Part shown: positions 9,693 through 18,411 of the stretch, one piece after another
How the letters are laid out: each line of letters opens with the position of its first letter
How positions within the stretch are numbered: position 1 is the stretch's first letter
Assembly: GCA_946479785.1 (NCBI GenBank)
Contig: CAMLHQ010000011.1
Span: 1 to 54,807, forward strand
Length of the DNA: 54,807 nucleotides
Direction of reading: 5' to 3'
DNA from: an uncultured Nitrospira sp.
GTDB taxonomy: Bacteria; Nitrospirota; Nitrospiria; Nitrospirales; Nitrospiraceae
Program-made: the position numbers and the translations under genes
Notes under the pieces: model-generated
Told to the model about the DNA's origin: nothing
Seen by the model: only the letters and a program-made list of their open reading frames with translations
Databases searched by the model: none

Positions 9693-9721
9693 TTTCTAAC
9701 ATAGCCCCCCCTGGTTGTCAA
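9693..9721 (-). promoter_or_regulatory. Candidate sigma-70 promoter of the respiratory operon
   Basis: On the minus strand a perfect -35 box TTGACA (9716-9721) is separated by 17 bases from TAGAAA (9693-9698). Transcription would start near 9686, about 36 bases before the TTG start at 9650. It sits in the only clear gap upstream of the operon. Read by eye; not tested. Confidence 0.55.
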
Positions 9722-9822
9722 CGACTTACAGGGCTGGAGAAGGGAATCCTGCGACGCTGGTGAAATGGACTTGACGCTATGGAGAAGCTTGTGACTAGGG
9801 AGGGCCGGCTGAGATTTCTGCT

Positions 9823-10215
9823 CTACAAATAGCCGCGGGTGCGGGCATCGGCTTCGACCCGCGCCGCTTCCGCACGGCGCTCGGATTCCTTCTTGGAGAC
9901 CCAGGTCTCCCAAGATTTGCCGTTGGCCGTGTCTTCGCCGGTAAAGGCGATCGAGGCAATGTGGCGATAGAGGATCCGCCGCGGGGCGGGATTGTCTTCG
10001 GGAAAGATATCGATCCAGGGATCGGCACCATCGGCGTCACGATTGAACAGATAGCCGACAACAGTCTCGCCAGACTTCAGTTCGAGGGTGACGTCACCGC
10101 GGTAGTCGAAGGCCAGCTCCACAGCTTCTATGATCTCTTCAGAAGAAGCAGGCCGAAAGACTCGTCCTTCCAGCGAACTGGCGGAGCCCAACGCGTGATT
10201 TTTCGTATCTGTCAT
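9823..10215 (-). CDS. Conserved hypothetical protein downstream of hpnH
   Basis: A 130-residue soluble protein without signal or membrane segment. The middle (about 38-95) looks like a small beta-rich domain with the pattern VTLELKSGETVVGYLFNRD, and a later IAFTGEDTANGKSWE motif. The C-terminal 25 residues are charged and helical. It lies 49 bases downstream of hpnH on the same strand and is probably co-transcribed. I do not recognise a named family; a role tied to HpnH or hopanoid side-chain synthesis is only suggested by position. Confidence 0.75.
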   Translation of the reverse strand: MTDTKNHALGSASSLEGRVFRPASSEEIIEAVELAFDYRGDVTLELKSGETVVGYLFNRDADGADPWIDIFPEDNPAPRRILYRHIASIAFTGEDTANGKSWETWVSKKESERRAEAARVEADARTRGYL

Positions 10216-10264
10216 GGCAGAAACAAGTTTTAGCGATCGACCAATGACTATCGACGTGACGTCG

Positions 10265-11281
10265 TTATCTCGAGGTGGGAAGCAAAGTCAATTTGGCCGT
10301 CCGGGCAAAGCCCGAAACGCTGCCGAACGTATCTTCAACGGCCGAGGCTTCATATCCGCAGTGAACCATGCAGTCGGCGCATTTTTCATTACGCCCCGTG
10401 CCGTACTGGTCCCATTCCGTCAGCTCCATCAGTTCGCGGAAGGTCTTTGTGTAACCTTCCTGAAGCAAATAGCAGGGTTTTTGCCAGCCAAACACGTTAT
10501 AGGTCGGATTACCCCAGGGCGTACATTGATAGTCGCGGCGTCCCATTAAAAAATCCAAAAACAAGGGCGACTGATTGAACTGCCAACCACGCTTTGGACT
10601 GCCGAGAATCTTGGAGAACAGTTCCCGGGTGCGCTCGCGCTTGAGGAAATGCTGCTGGTCAGGCGCCTTCTGATAGCTGTAGCCCGGCGAAATCATCATG
10701 CCTTCCACGCCGAGCGCCATCATCTCATCGAAAAACTTTCGCACTCGCTCCGGATTCGCATCGTCGAACAGCGTCGTATTCGTCGTCACACGATGGCCCC
10801 TCTTGAGCGCCGCTTTGATCGCCCTCACCGCGACCTCGTAGACCCCATCGCGGCAAACCGCCAAATCGTGCTCGTCTTTCAGCCCATCCATATGAATGCT
10901 GAACGTCAGGTACTTGGAGGGCGTGTATTCATCGAGCTTTCGTTCCAGGAGAATCGCATTCGTACAGAGGTACACGTATCGCTTCTGCGCCACCAATCCC
11001 TCTACGATCTTGGCAATCTCCGGATGAATCAGAGGTTCACCTCCGGGGATACTGACGATCGGCGCGCCACATTCCTCTGCTGCAGCCCAGCACTGCTCGG
11101 GTGTCAGCCGTTTATCCAGCACATGGTCCGGGTACTGAATCTTACCGCAGCCCGCACAGGCCAGATTGCAGCGGAATAAAGGCTCTAGCATCAGTACCAA
11201 TGGGTACCGCTTCACCCCTTTGAACTTCTGGGTCAGCACGTAGCTGGCCACGGTATACATCTGAGACACCGGAACGGCCAT
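10265..11281 (-). CDS. hpnH: HpnH, adenosylhopane synthase (radical SAM)
   Basis: A 338-residue radical SAM enzyme of the HpnH family, which joins the 5'-deoxyadenosyl group to diploptene to give adenosylhopane, the first step of extended hopanoid side chains. The cluster motif is C38-xxx-C42-xx-C45. The N-terminus (MAVPVSQ, then YVLTQKFKGVKRYPLVLMLEPLFRCN) is typical of the family, as are the SIPGGEPLIHPE and SIHMDGL motifs. The start has AAGGAG upstream. squalene-hopene cyclase and hpnG lie about 9 kb away, so the pathway is present in the same region although not in one operon. Confidence 0.93.
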   Translation of the reverse strand: MAVPVSQMYTVASYVLTQKFKGVKRYPLVLMLEPLFRCNLACAGCGKIQYPDHVLDKRLTPEQCWAAAEECGAPIVSIPGGEPLIHPEIAKIVEGLVAQKRYVYLCTNAILLERKLDEYTPSKYLTFSIHMDGLKDEHDLAVCRDGVYEVAVRAIKAALKRGHRVTTNTTLFDDANPERVRKFFDEMMALGVEGMMISPGYSYQKAPDQQHFLKRERTRELFSKILGSPKRGWQFNQSPLFLDFLMGRRDYQCTPWGNPTYNVFGWQKPCYLLQEGYTKTFRELMELTEWDQYGTGRNEKCADCMVHCGYEASAVEDTFGSVSGFARTAKLTLLPTSR

Positions 11282-11358
11282 TCCGCTCTCCTTCAGGTTG
11301 ATCTGTAACGGTAACAGCGGCGAACCACCGCCGGGCTAGCAGGTTGGAAACGCTGGGG

Positions 11359-11388
11359 ATTCTACCACTCCCCTTGGCGGCCAGTCAA
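11359..11388 (-). promoter_or_regulatory. Candidate sigma-70 promoter of hpnH
   Basis: On the minus strand TTGACT (11383-11388) is followed after 18 bases by TAGAAT (11359-11364). The start of transcription would be near 11352, giving a leader of about 70 bases before the hpnH ATG. Both boxes match the consensus well (5 of 6 each). Confidence 0.6.
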
Positions 11389-11542
11389 AGTCAATTTCTC
11401 TCTACTCAATCAGCGACGCTTGCCCGCCGCAGACAAGAAGCAGGATACGTCGACCCACACGAAGCCGTGATACTACACAGCAATGGAGGCGTTTATCCCG
11501 TCGCCTGCACATCGTATGGGGTCCGGATCGAGCAAGTTTCTA

Positions 11543-11618
11543 TGGAGGCGCCGAGCGGGTTCGAACCGCTGCATCGCAGTTTTGCAGACTGCTCCCTTAG
11601 CCACTTGGGTACGGCGCC
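11543..11618 (-). tRNA. tRNA-Cys (GCA)
   Basis: A 76-base cloverleaf on the minus strand. The acceptor arms GGCGCCG and CGGCGCC pair perfectly, the T-arm contains GGTTCGAACC, and the anticodon loop CTGCAAA gives anticodon GCA (Cys). The discriminator base is U, as in known tRNA-Cys, and the CCA end is encoded. It lies 64 bases downstream of ispG on the same strand. Confidence 0.97.
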
Positions 11619-11682
11619 CCTCGAGAAAAGGCATTATAGTCCGGTAATGGCCTGAGAGGCTAGGGCGAAGATGACGGCAGAC

Positions 11683-12867
11683 TTACCGTCGATTGGACAG
11701 GACGGGAATCTCTTTTCCGAGTGTCGGGGGGTGGTCGGACGGGGGGGGCAGCGCTTCCCATCCGTCATTCGAATGGGCGGCCGCCTCACCATTGCCTTCC
11801 GCTTCTTTTTCTTTGGCGAGCGCTTCGACTTCGTGAATGAGTGTGTCCATCAACTCTTCCATCGGCACCTTGCGGACCAATTTCCCTTTTTTGAACAAGA
11901 TGCCTTTACCCTCACCGCCGGCAATGCCAATGTCGGCTTCCTTGCCTTCACCTATACCGTTCACGACGCAGCCGAGCACTGACACATTGAGAGGGGTCTT
12001 GATATGACCGAGCTTCTTTTCCAGTTCGTTGGCCATTCGCACGACGTCGATTTCTACACGGCCGCAGGTTGGACAAGCAATCACGTTGATCCCACGATGC
12101 CGCAATTCCAACGACTTTAAGATTTCAAAACCGACTTTGACTTCTTCCACCGGATCCGCAGCCAGCGAGACTCGCAACGTGTCGCCGATGCCCTGCGACA
12201 ATAGATACCCCAGGCCCAACGCCGATTTCACCGCACCGGTCATGGCGGTTCCTGCCTCGGTGATCCCAATATGCAAGGGGTAATTCGATTGATGGGCAAA
12301 CAACCAGTAGGCGTCGATCGCATGGTGGACGTCTGACGCTTTGAGCGACACCTTCATATTGGTGAAGCCGACATCTTCCAGCGCATGCACGGCATTCAGT
12401 GCCGATTCGGCTAACGCCTCCGGTGAGGGCCAGCCATACTTGTCCAGCAACGGCCGCTCAAGCGATCCGCCATTCACACCGACACGCAACGGGATTCCGC
12501 GTGCGTTCACGGCCTTGATGACTTCTTCGACCTTCCACCAGGCGCCGATGTTGCCGGGGTTGATGCGGACGCAATCCACGATCTCGGCGGCTTTCAAGGC
12601 CAGGCGATGATCGAAGTGAATGTCCGCGATCAATGGGACGGTCATTGCCGCTTTGATCTTGGGAAGGGCAGCGGCGGCTTCATCGTCCGGCACAGCGACA
12701 CGAATCAATTCGCAGCCGGCGGTTTCGAGCTGCCGAATCTGCTCGACCGTCGCAGTCACGTCTCGCGTATCGGTCGAACACATCGACTGGACGGAGACCG
12801 GGGCATCGCCGCCGATTTTCACCTTGCCGACGTGAACCTGTCGAGTTTTTCGTCTGGATATATGCAT
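11683..12867 (-). CDS. ispG: IspG, 4-hydroxy-3-methylbut-2-enyl diphosphate synthase
   Basis: A 394-residue [4Fe-4S] enzyme of the MEP isoprenoid pathway; it converts MEcPP to HMBPP. The N-terminal barrel has the family signature (VSVQSMCSTDT and ADIHFD), and the cluster ligands C265, C268 and C300 are in the CPTCGR and GCVVNG motifs. A Glu/Asn-rich tail of about 35 residues after the conserved GEGKGILFKKGK part is less conserved. The gene is 21 bases downstream of dxs, so two enzymes of one pathway are paired. Their product feeds hopanoid and quinone synthesis encoded nearby. Confidence 0.96.
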   Translation of the reverse strand: MHISRRKTRQVHVGKVKIGGDAPVSVQSMCSTDTRDVTATVEQIRQLETAGCELIRVAVPDDEAAAALPKIKAAMTVPLIADIHFDHRLALKAAEIVDCVRINPGNIGAWWKVEEVIKAVNARGIPLRVGVNGGSLERPLLDKYGWPSPEALAESALNAVHALEDVGFTNMKVSLKASDVHHAIDAYWLFAHQSNYPLHIGITEAGTAMTGAVKSALGLGYLLSQGIGDTLRVSLAADPVEEVKVGFEILKSLELRHRGINVIACPTCGRVEIDVVRMANELEKKLGHIKTPLNVSVLGCVVNGIGEGKEADIGIAGGEGKGILFKKGKLVRKVPMEELMDTLIHEVEALAKEKEAEGNGEAAAHSNDGWEALPPPSDHPPTLGKEIPVLSNRR

Positions 12868-12888
12868 ACAACCCGCCTTACGTATTCT

Positions 12889-14838
12889 CTAGCTGCCCTG
12901 CTCATCTCCATGCGGCAGATGATCGATCGCCGCCGAGAAGAGTTCCCGCTCTCGAGAATCGGTGGGGCTCTTGCTGACCAGTTCCTTTACGCTGCGATAT
13001 ATCCCTTCCGTCGTCAATCCGTACCGCTCGCGTAACAGATCCTGCGGCCCCTGCTCGATGTACCAATCCGGCAGACCTAAAATCTTCGTCGTCACACCGG
13101 TCACTCCGGCATCGGACAACGCTTCGAGCACCGCCGAGCCGAACCCGCCCATTTTACAGCCTTCTTCGACGGTGATCACATAGCGAACTCGCTTGGCCAC
13201 GCCCACAATCAATTCATGATCCAGTGGCTTCGCAAAGCGGGCGTTGATCACTGCCGTCGACAAGCCTTCTTGACTGAGCTGCTCAGCCGCCTTGACCGCC
13301 TGCCAGACGGGCACGCCGATCGCGACGATGGCCACGTCGGTCCCGTCCCGCAACAGCTCACCCTTTCCGATCGGAAGCGCCTTCGGCGCAGCATCCATCT
13401 GAACACCCAGGCTCACGCCGCGCGGATACCGCACGGACGCGGGCCCGTCATATTCCAGGCTGGTCTTGAGCATGTGCTGCAATTCGTTCTCATCCTTCGG
13501 TGCCATCACCACCATGTTCGGCACATGCCGCAGGTAGGCATAGTCGAACGCACCATGGTGCGTTGTACCGTCTTCCGCCACGAGCCCGCCACGATCGATG
13601 CAGAAAGTCACCGGCAAGTTCTGCGTGGCGACATCGTGCACGACTTGATCGTAGGCGCGCTGCAAAAACGTCGCGTACATGGCCACGACCGGCCGCATCC
13701 CCTGCGCGGCCAAACCTGCCGCAAATGTCACGGCATGCTGCTCGGCAATGCCGACATCGTAGATCCGGTCAGGAAATTCTTTTTCAAAGGCGTTCAAACC
13801 AGTGCCTTCACACATCGCCGCGGTAATCGCCAGGATCCGGTTATCCTCACGGGCCAGCTTGACCAACGTATCGACGGCAACCTGTGTATAGGAAGGCCTC
13901 GCGGCTTTCTTGGCCGGAGCGCCGGTTTCCCGCACGAACGGCGGACAGGCATGGAACCACACCGGATTCTTCTCCGCAGGCTCGTAGCCCAGACCCTTCT
14001 TGGTAATCACATGAAGCAGGACCGGACCCTTCATCTTGAGCACATTTTCCAACGTCGGCAGAAGATGCTCGAAGTTATGTCCGTCGATCGGACCGGCATA
14101 GCGGAATCCCAGTTCTTCGAACAACAGGCCCGGCAGGATCGCGCCCTTGGCCAACTCTTCGGCGCGCCGAGCAAGCTTTTCAACATCGAATCCGATATGG
14201 GGAATCTTCCGCAACAGTTGGCCCGTTTCTTCGCGCATTTTCGTGTAGAATTCGCCGGTAAAGGTGCGGTTCAGATAGGAGGAAATGGCGCCCACGTTCT
14301 TCGAGATGGACATTTGATTGTCGTTCAAGATCACGATGAAATCCTTGCCGAGCCCTCCGGCATGGTGCAGGCCTTCGAGTGTCATCCCGGCGGTCATCGC
14401 ACCGTCGCCGACGACACAGACAACCTTATGCTTCTGCCCCTGCTGGTCACGTGCCTCCACCATGCCGTACGCCGCCGAAACGCCGGTTCCCGCATGCCCG
14501 GCATTAAACGTGTCGTAGATGCTCTCTTCGCGTTTGCAGAACCCGCTCAGCCCCCCATACTGCCGAAGGGTGTGGAACTGCTCGCGCCGCCCCGTGAGCA
14601 ACTTATGCGCATAGGCCTGATTGCTGGTATCCCACACGATCTTGTCCTTTGGAGTATCCAGCAAGTACTGGAGCGCGACGGTCAATTCGACCACGCCCAG
14701 GTTAGAAGCGAGGTGTCCCCCGACATTAGAAACCGCGCCGATGATTTCTTCCCGAAGTTCCTGGCATAACACGGGAAATTGCGCCGGCGACAGCCGTTTC
14801 AAATCAGCGGGGCTGTGGATTGTCTTCAGGATCGACAT
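12889..14838 (-). CDS. dxs: Dxs, 1-deoxy-D-xylulose-5-phosphate synthase
   Basis: A 649-residue thiamine-diphosphate enzyme making DXP from pyruvate and glyceraldehyde-3-phosphate, the entry step of the MEP pathway. The cofactor site GDGAMTAG with the later NDNQMSIS is visible in the first half, and the catalytic-glutamate motif GIAEQHAVTFAAG in the pyrimidine-binding half. Length fits the family. The start at 14838 is used because AGGAG lies 7 bases upstream; a TTG six codons earlier also opens the frame. Downstream neighbour ispG is in the same operon. Confidence 0.96.
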   Translation of the reverse strand: MSILKTIHSPADLKRLSPAQFPVLCQELREEIIGAVSNVGGHLASNLGVVELTVALQYLLDTPKDKIVWDTSNQAYAHKLLTGRREQFHTLRQYGGLSGFCKREESIYDTFNAGHAGTGVSAAYGMVEARDQQGQKHKVVCVVGDGAMTAGMTLEGLHHAGGLGKDFIVILNDNQMSISKNVGAISSYLNRTFTGEFYTKMREETGQLLRKIPHIGFDVEKLARRAEELAKGAILPGLLFEELGFRYAGPIDGHNFEHLLPTLENVLKMKGPVLLHVITKKGLGYEPAEKNPVWFHACPPFVRETGAPAKKAARPSYTQVAVDTLVKLAREDNRILAITAAMCEGTGLNAFEKEFPDRIYDVGIAEQHAVTFAAGLAAQGMRPVVAMYATFLQRAYDQVVHDVATQNLPVTFCIDRGGLVAEDGTTHHGAFDYAYLRHVPNMVVMAPKDENELQHMLKTSLEYDGPASVRYPRGVSLGVQMDAAPKALPIGKGELLRDGTDVAIVAIGVPVWQAVKAAEQLSQEGLSTAVINARFAKPLDHELIVGVAKRVRYVITVEEGCKMGGFGSAVLEALSDAGVTGVTTKILGLPDWYIEQGPQDLLRERYGLTTEGIYRSVKELVSKSPTDSRERELFSAAIDHLPHGDEQGS

Positions 14839-15003
14839 AACGACACTCCTTTGCAAGAGTTCCCTGCCCAGTCATTACGGGCTGAGTTTGGATAGGCTTG
14901 GCGAAGCAGTCAAGCGGTTTGTATGCTGGCTCGGTCAGTTTCACACAAGACTCCCATGTTGTCAAGCGGTTAGGTCATTTGCCCTATCGTCATTTCGGCC
15001 CCG

Positions 15004-16029
15004 TCATGTCCGAAATCGGTAGGTAAAGAGGGTCGCCAATGTAAAATCTGCGGCGCTTCCCGTGATGAAGTCAACATTCTCGACCCCATACACTTGCCAG
15101 AGCCAATGTTCCGTGACTCGATAGTTGAATCCAGCCACCACCTCGGTGACCCCCTTATCCAGAACCTGGAGCCCCACGCCATGGAATGGTGATGAGTAGT
15201 AGTCAAACTGCAGGGTCAAGGACAGGTTGTCTGACCATAGGTATTCAGCCGCCGCTAATCCTGAAATGGTGGGTTGCAAAGGCAGTCCGGCAATCCGACC
15301 GGTCGGGAATATTCCATTGAGGTTGCCATAGAGGACCCACCGGCCTAAGAGTAACTTCTCTGCCGCGAGTCCGATTCCAAAATCCGGACTCCCACTACCG
15401 AAAAACTCTTGTTCATCGCCGGTGGGAAATTTTACCGCCGTGCGAATCGACAAGGCCGGAAGCGAGGACGTCTCCGACAACAGTTGATATTTCGCTAGCA
15501 ACGTACTGTCGCCGAGCCCCACCGCACCGTTCGTGCCGTTGACGATCTGCTGCCCGCCGTGTGAAATGTTGTACACGTAGCTGTTATTCAGTGCCTTGCG
15601 CGCCGGCGACAATCCGGTCGTCATCCGTTCGACGGCCTTGATCGCCCCATCCATGAAACCCGGATAGCGATAGAGAACTGGAATCTCCATCGCCAGTTCC
15701 AGCTTGTCCGTAGCTCCATAGCGCAGAAAAAGTCCGTTCCGCAGCGTCTCGAATTTTGCTGTAGCGCTGGCCTGCTGAGTATCTTCTCGGTAGATGACGG
15801 CCGTTTCGGCCAGTTCCAGACGCACATCCAACATGCCGTGCTTCAGGACTGCGGCACGATCGCCCGGCATATTGAGCACCAACTGTTGCAGGGGATGGAA
15901 GTTGCGTACGGGAAATGGGCCGAATCCTTCAGCCAAGGTCTTGGATGGATGCAGGCAGACGACGGCTACGAGGCCCACAATTAGCGCCCGGCACGATGAT
16001 TCACCTCGCCAATGATCGGACGCTACCAT
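15004..16029 (-). CDS. DUF3187-type outer-membrane protein
   Basis: A 341-residue exported protein. A signal sequence (about 12-33) precedes a mature part starting EGFGPFPVRNFHPLQQL, which is the usual start of DUF3187 proteins. The rest shows alternating hydrophobic patterns and ends in an aromatic-containing strand (LFTYRF), as expected for a beta-barrel. The stop codon of the Omp85-like gene ends two bases before this ATG, and a TTG 18 bases upstream is another possible start; no good ribosome-binding site is seen, so coupling to the upstream gene is likely. It is the last gene of the hopanoid/Mla operon. Function unknown. Confidence 0.8.
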   Translation of the reverse strand: MVASDHWRGESSCRALIVGLVAVVCLHPSKTLAEGFGPFPVRNFHPLQQLVLNMPGDRAAVLKHGMLDVRLELAETAVIYREDTQQASATAKFETLRNGLFLRYGATDKLELAMEIPVLYRYPGFMDGAIKAVERMTTGLSPARKALNNSYVYNISHGGQQIVNGTNGAVGLGDSTLLAKYQLLSETSSLPALSIRTAVKFPTGDEQEFFGSGSPDFGIGLAAEKLLLGRWVLYGNLNGIFPTGRIAGLPLQPTISGLAAAEYLWSDNLSLTLQFDYYSSPFHGVGLQVLDKGVTEVVAGFNYRVTEHWLWQVYGVENVDFITGSAADFTLATLFTYRFRT

Positions 16030-16030
16030 G

Positions 16031-17233
16031 TCAGTAGGGGAAATCAAGGCCAGCGAAGATCGCCCCTCCCTCCTTGCTCCATCCGTAATCGATTCGCCCG
16101 ACGACGTTCGGTCGAACGATCCCGCGGAATCCGATACCAGGCGTCATGCGGTAGTCTCTGAAACTGACGTCTTTGAAGCTGTTGAACACTTGCCCGGTAT
16201 CCAGGAACGGCGCAACTTCGAAATCGGCTGCGACGCCGGCAACTTTTGCTCGTGCCACATGAATGCGTTCTTCGATACTGGCCGCGATCAGGTTCTTGTC
16301 GATGAATCGATCGACCCCGTAACCTCTGAGATTGTTTTGTCCCCCCAGCGAACTCTGCTCAAAAAACGGCACTTCCCTTCCCAGCGTGGCCTGCAGGTCG
16401 GCTCGTATCACGAGGATGGCGCGCTTGGATTCGCTGGGGAAAAGCTTCTTCACTTCCAGCTCATAGTGTGAATAAAGCGGATTTGTGCTATTCCGCACGT
16501 TCTGATTCAGTTCGGCATAGGCCGTGACGGCCATGCCGTCGGTCGGTGAAAACAAATTGTTCCTCGTATCGTAATAGAAGGTCGCACGGTGTCCCACGAT
16601 GATCGTTTCGCCTTGTACCCCGTCGACCGTGGGGAACCGATCCCCCGTGAAAGGCAGATCCGTCGCGCCTCTCTGCAGGCTTACCTGGCGGACCCGCTGG
16701 CCCACCGCAATCTGCGTCACCTCGTTGGCATAGACACCGAATCGCCAATTCGCACGGGCTTCGCGGGCCGTGTAGTTCGTTTGATCCGACTCGATGGTCG
16801 TTTGCCCTAATCCAAAAAATCGAGACGTCGCATTCTTGAAGAACGAGCCTCCAAAATTCAAAAAATAGCGTCCTTCGCTGAATGCCGGATCGACGTAGTT
16901 GAAAACGAGTTTGCGCTCGATCCTCTCGGTGAACGAGCCGATGAACTGCATTTGACGGCCCCCGGTATCGTAGCGAAACAGATTAAATGTGCCCCGCGTT
17001 CCGACAATCGAGTTTTTGATGATCATCGGAGCCAACAGATATCTCAGCTCCCCATCCGGATCAGTGATGAGGATGGGGACGATCAAGCCGGCATCGTTCC
17101 CGTCGTTCTTGGAAGTCGAAGCAGAGGGTATGGGAAAGACCTGTGTGTCGGCCACCGCCGGGTTTACACACACGGCTATCGTCCCTGCGAGCAGGCATAC
17201 AAGAAAGATGGCGATGCCACGCAGGGTCGTCAT
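16031..17233 (-). CDS. Omp85/BamA-type outer-membrane barrel protein
   Basis: A 400-residue protein with a signal peptide (cut near residue 28) and a C-terminal Omp85-type barrel (bacterial surface antigen family). The conserved L6 loop motif appears as LGGQNNLRGY, and strands such as FYYDTRNNLFSPTDG match the family. The region before the barrel is too short for several POTRA domains, so this is a reduced Omp85 relative and not BamA itself. It lies 20 bases downstream of mlaC. In this setting it may be the outer-membrane partner of the lipid transporter (inference). Confidence 0.87.
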   Translation of the reverse strand: MTTLRGIAIFLVCLLAGTIAVCVNPAVADTQVFPIPSASTSKNDGNDAGLIVPILITDPDGELRYLLAPMIIKNSIVGTRGTFNLFRYDTGGRQMQFIGSFTERIERKLVFNYVDPAFSEGRYFLNFGGSFFKNATSRFFGLGQTTIESDQTNYTAREARANWRFGVYANEVTQIAVGQRVRQVSLQRGATDLPFTGDRFPTVDGVQGETIIVGHRATFYYDTRNNLFSPTDGMAVTAYAELNQNVRNSTNPLYSHYELEVKKLFPSESKRAILVIRADLQATLGREVPFFEQSSLGGQNNLRGYGVDRFIDKNLIAASIEERIHVARAKVAGVAADFEVAPFLDTGQVFNSFKDVSFRDYRMTPGIGFRGIVRPNVVGRIDYGWSKEGGAIFAGLDFPY

Positions 17234-17253
17234 GAGCGCTCGACTTGGATTTG

Positions 17254-17898
17254 TTACGGGGTTTTGATCTTATCGGATTTCTTGCGGAGCTGGTCGATCA
17301 AATCGGCATAGCTGCCGTTCCGCAGAATCTTGGTGAATTGCCCCCGGTAGTTGTTCACCAGGCTCACCCCGTCGACGACGACATCGTAAACACGCCAAAT
17401 CGACGCTTTGTGGAGCAAGCGGTAGTCGAGTGGGATCTCCGTCTTCCCGGTCAACACCTTTGTCCGCACCTCGGCATAGTCTTTTTCCGTCCGCTCGTTG
17501 ATGTAGTGCACGCCCTCGCCGGAATAGGATTCGATCTTGTCGGCATAGGTATTCACAAGCAAGGTCTGGAAGAGCGAGACAAATTCTTCCTTATCTTTGT
17601 CGGGCAGATTGGCCCAAGGCGCCCCGAGCGAACGGCGGGACATTTCGTGATAATCGAACCGCTCGCCGACCGCCTTTTCCAGTAACTGCCGGCGCTCGTT
17701 CGCCTTGGCCGGCTGTTTGAGGTCTTTGTCCCCCAAGATCCTAAGCACTTCGTCGATGGTGCCCTTCATCGCCTCGGTGGCCTCTCCGGCCCAGGCCGTC
17801 TGAAAATCAAGTCCGGCCCAGAGTAAGCCGGCCAATACGATGCCTGCCCACACGGCTCGGCAAAAATTTCCACGCTCGGCGACATCACAGGTTTTCAT
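17254..17898 (-). CDS. mlaC: MlaC, periplasmic phospholipid-binding protein
   Basis: A 214-residue protein of the MlaC/Ttg2D family. A signal sequence (about 14-37) is followed by the family pattern: a helical first half (EATEAMKGTIDEVLRIL) and RFDYHEMSRRSLG, then VNTYADKIE and YDVVVDGVSLVNNYRGQF near the end. It shuttles lipid between the MlaFED complex of the inner membrane and the outer membrane. The ribosome-binding site is GGGAGAG. It lies 50 bases after mlaD in the Mla part of the operon. Confidence 0.92.
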   Translation of the reverse strand: MKTCDVAERGNFCRAVWAGIVLAGLLWAGLDFQTAWAGEATEAMKGTIDEVLRILGDKDLKQPAKANERRQLLEKAVGERFDYHEMSRRSLGAPWANLPDKDKEEFVSLFQTLLVNTYADKIESYSGEGVHYINERTEKDYAEVRTKVLTGKTEIPLDYRLLHKASIWRVYDVVVDGVSLVNNYRGQFTKILRNGSYADLIDQLRKKSDKIKTP

Positions 17899-17948
17899 AC
17901 GCTCTCCCTGTTGCTGATTCCTCTAGCCGGCCGCTTTCCCCCGGACAG

Positions 17949-18392
17949 TCATTTCACATTACCATGGACGTACTGACTGACCAACTCCTCCAAATCGAGG
18001 CCGGACTCCGTGTCCCGGATCGTATCACCGGGTTTCAAAGGATCACCGCCGCCGCCCGGCGACAGGGCGAGAAATTTCTCCCCGATAATGCCTCGGGTTT
18101 TAATCGACGCAATCGTATCGGTATAGAGCTTGACCGTATTGTCCACGGCGAGGGTGACGGCGGCACGATCTTCGTTAAGTGTGATCGTCCGAACACGTCC
18201 GACTTCGACGCCTGCGATTTCGACCGAAGACCCTGCCTTCAGTCCGGATGCCGTGTTGAACTGTGCCACCACTTCGTAGACGTTTCCGCCGATGAGTTCG
18301 AGTTTCCCCAGTTTGATCGAGAGATATCCGAGACAGACAATGCCGACCAGCACGAACACACCGACGACCAGTTCCAACTTGGTCTTTTCCAT
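17949..18392 (-). CDS. mlaD: MlaD, MCE-domain lipid transport protein
   Basis: A 147-residue protein with one N-terminal membrane helix (about 7-27) and one MCE domain (about 37-120). The MCE hallmark is visible in FNTASGLKAGSSVEIAGVEVG and in the TRGIIGEKFLALSPG loop. It forms the periplasmic ring of the MlaFED transporter. The start at 18392 has GGGGGAA upstream; the open frame extends 13 codons further but overlaps mlaF. It lacks a long C-terminal extension. Confidence 0.93.
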   Translation of the reverse strand: MEKTKLELVVGVFVLVGIVCLGYLSIKLGKLELIGGNVYEVVAQFNTASGLKAGSSVEIAGVEVGRVRTITLNEDRAAVTLAVDNTVKLYTDTIASIKTRGIIGEKFLALSPGGGGDPLKPGDTIRDTESGLDLEELVSQYVHGNVK

Positions 18393-18411
18393 CTGTTCCC
18401 CCTTCGCCTTC

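Noticed and set aside
14839..15003. Promoter for dxs (TTGACA near 14960 with a GAAACT 17 bases downstream).
   Set aside because: The -35 box is perfect but the -10 box matches poorly; too weak to list.
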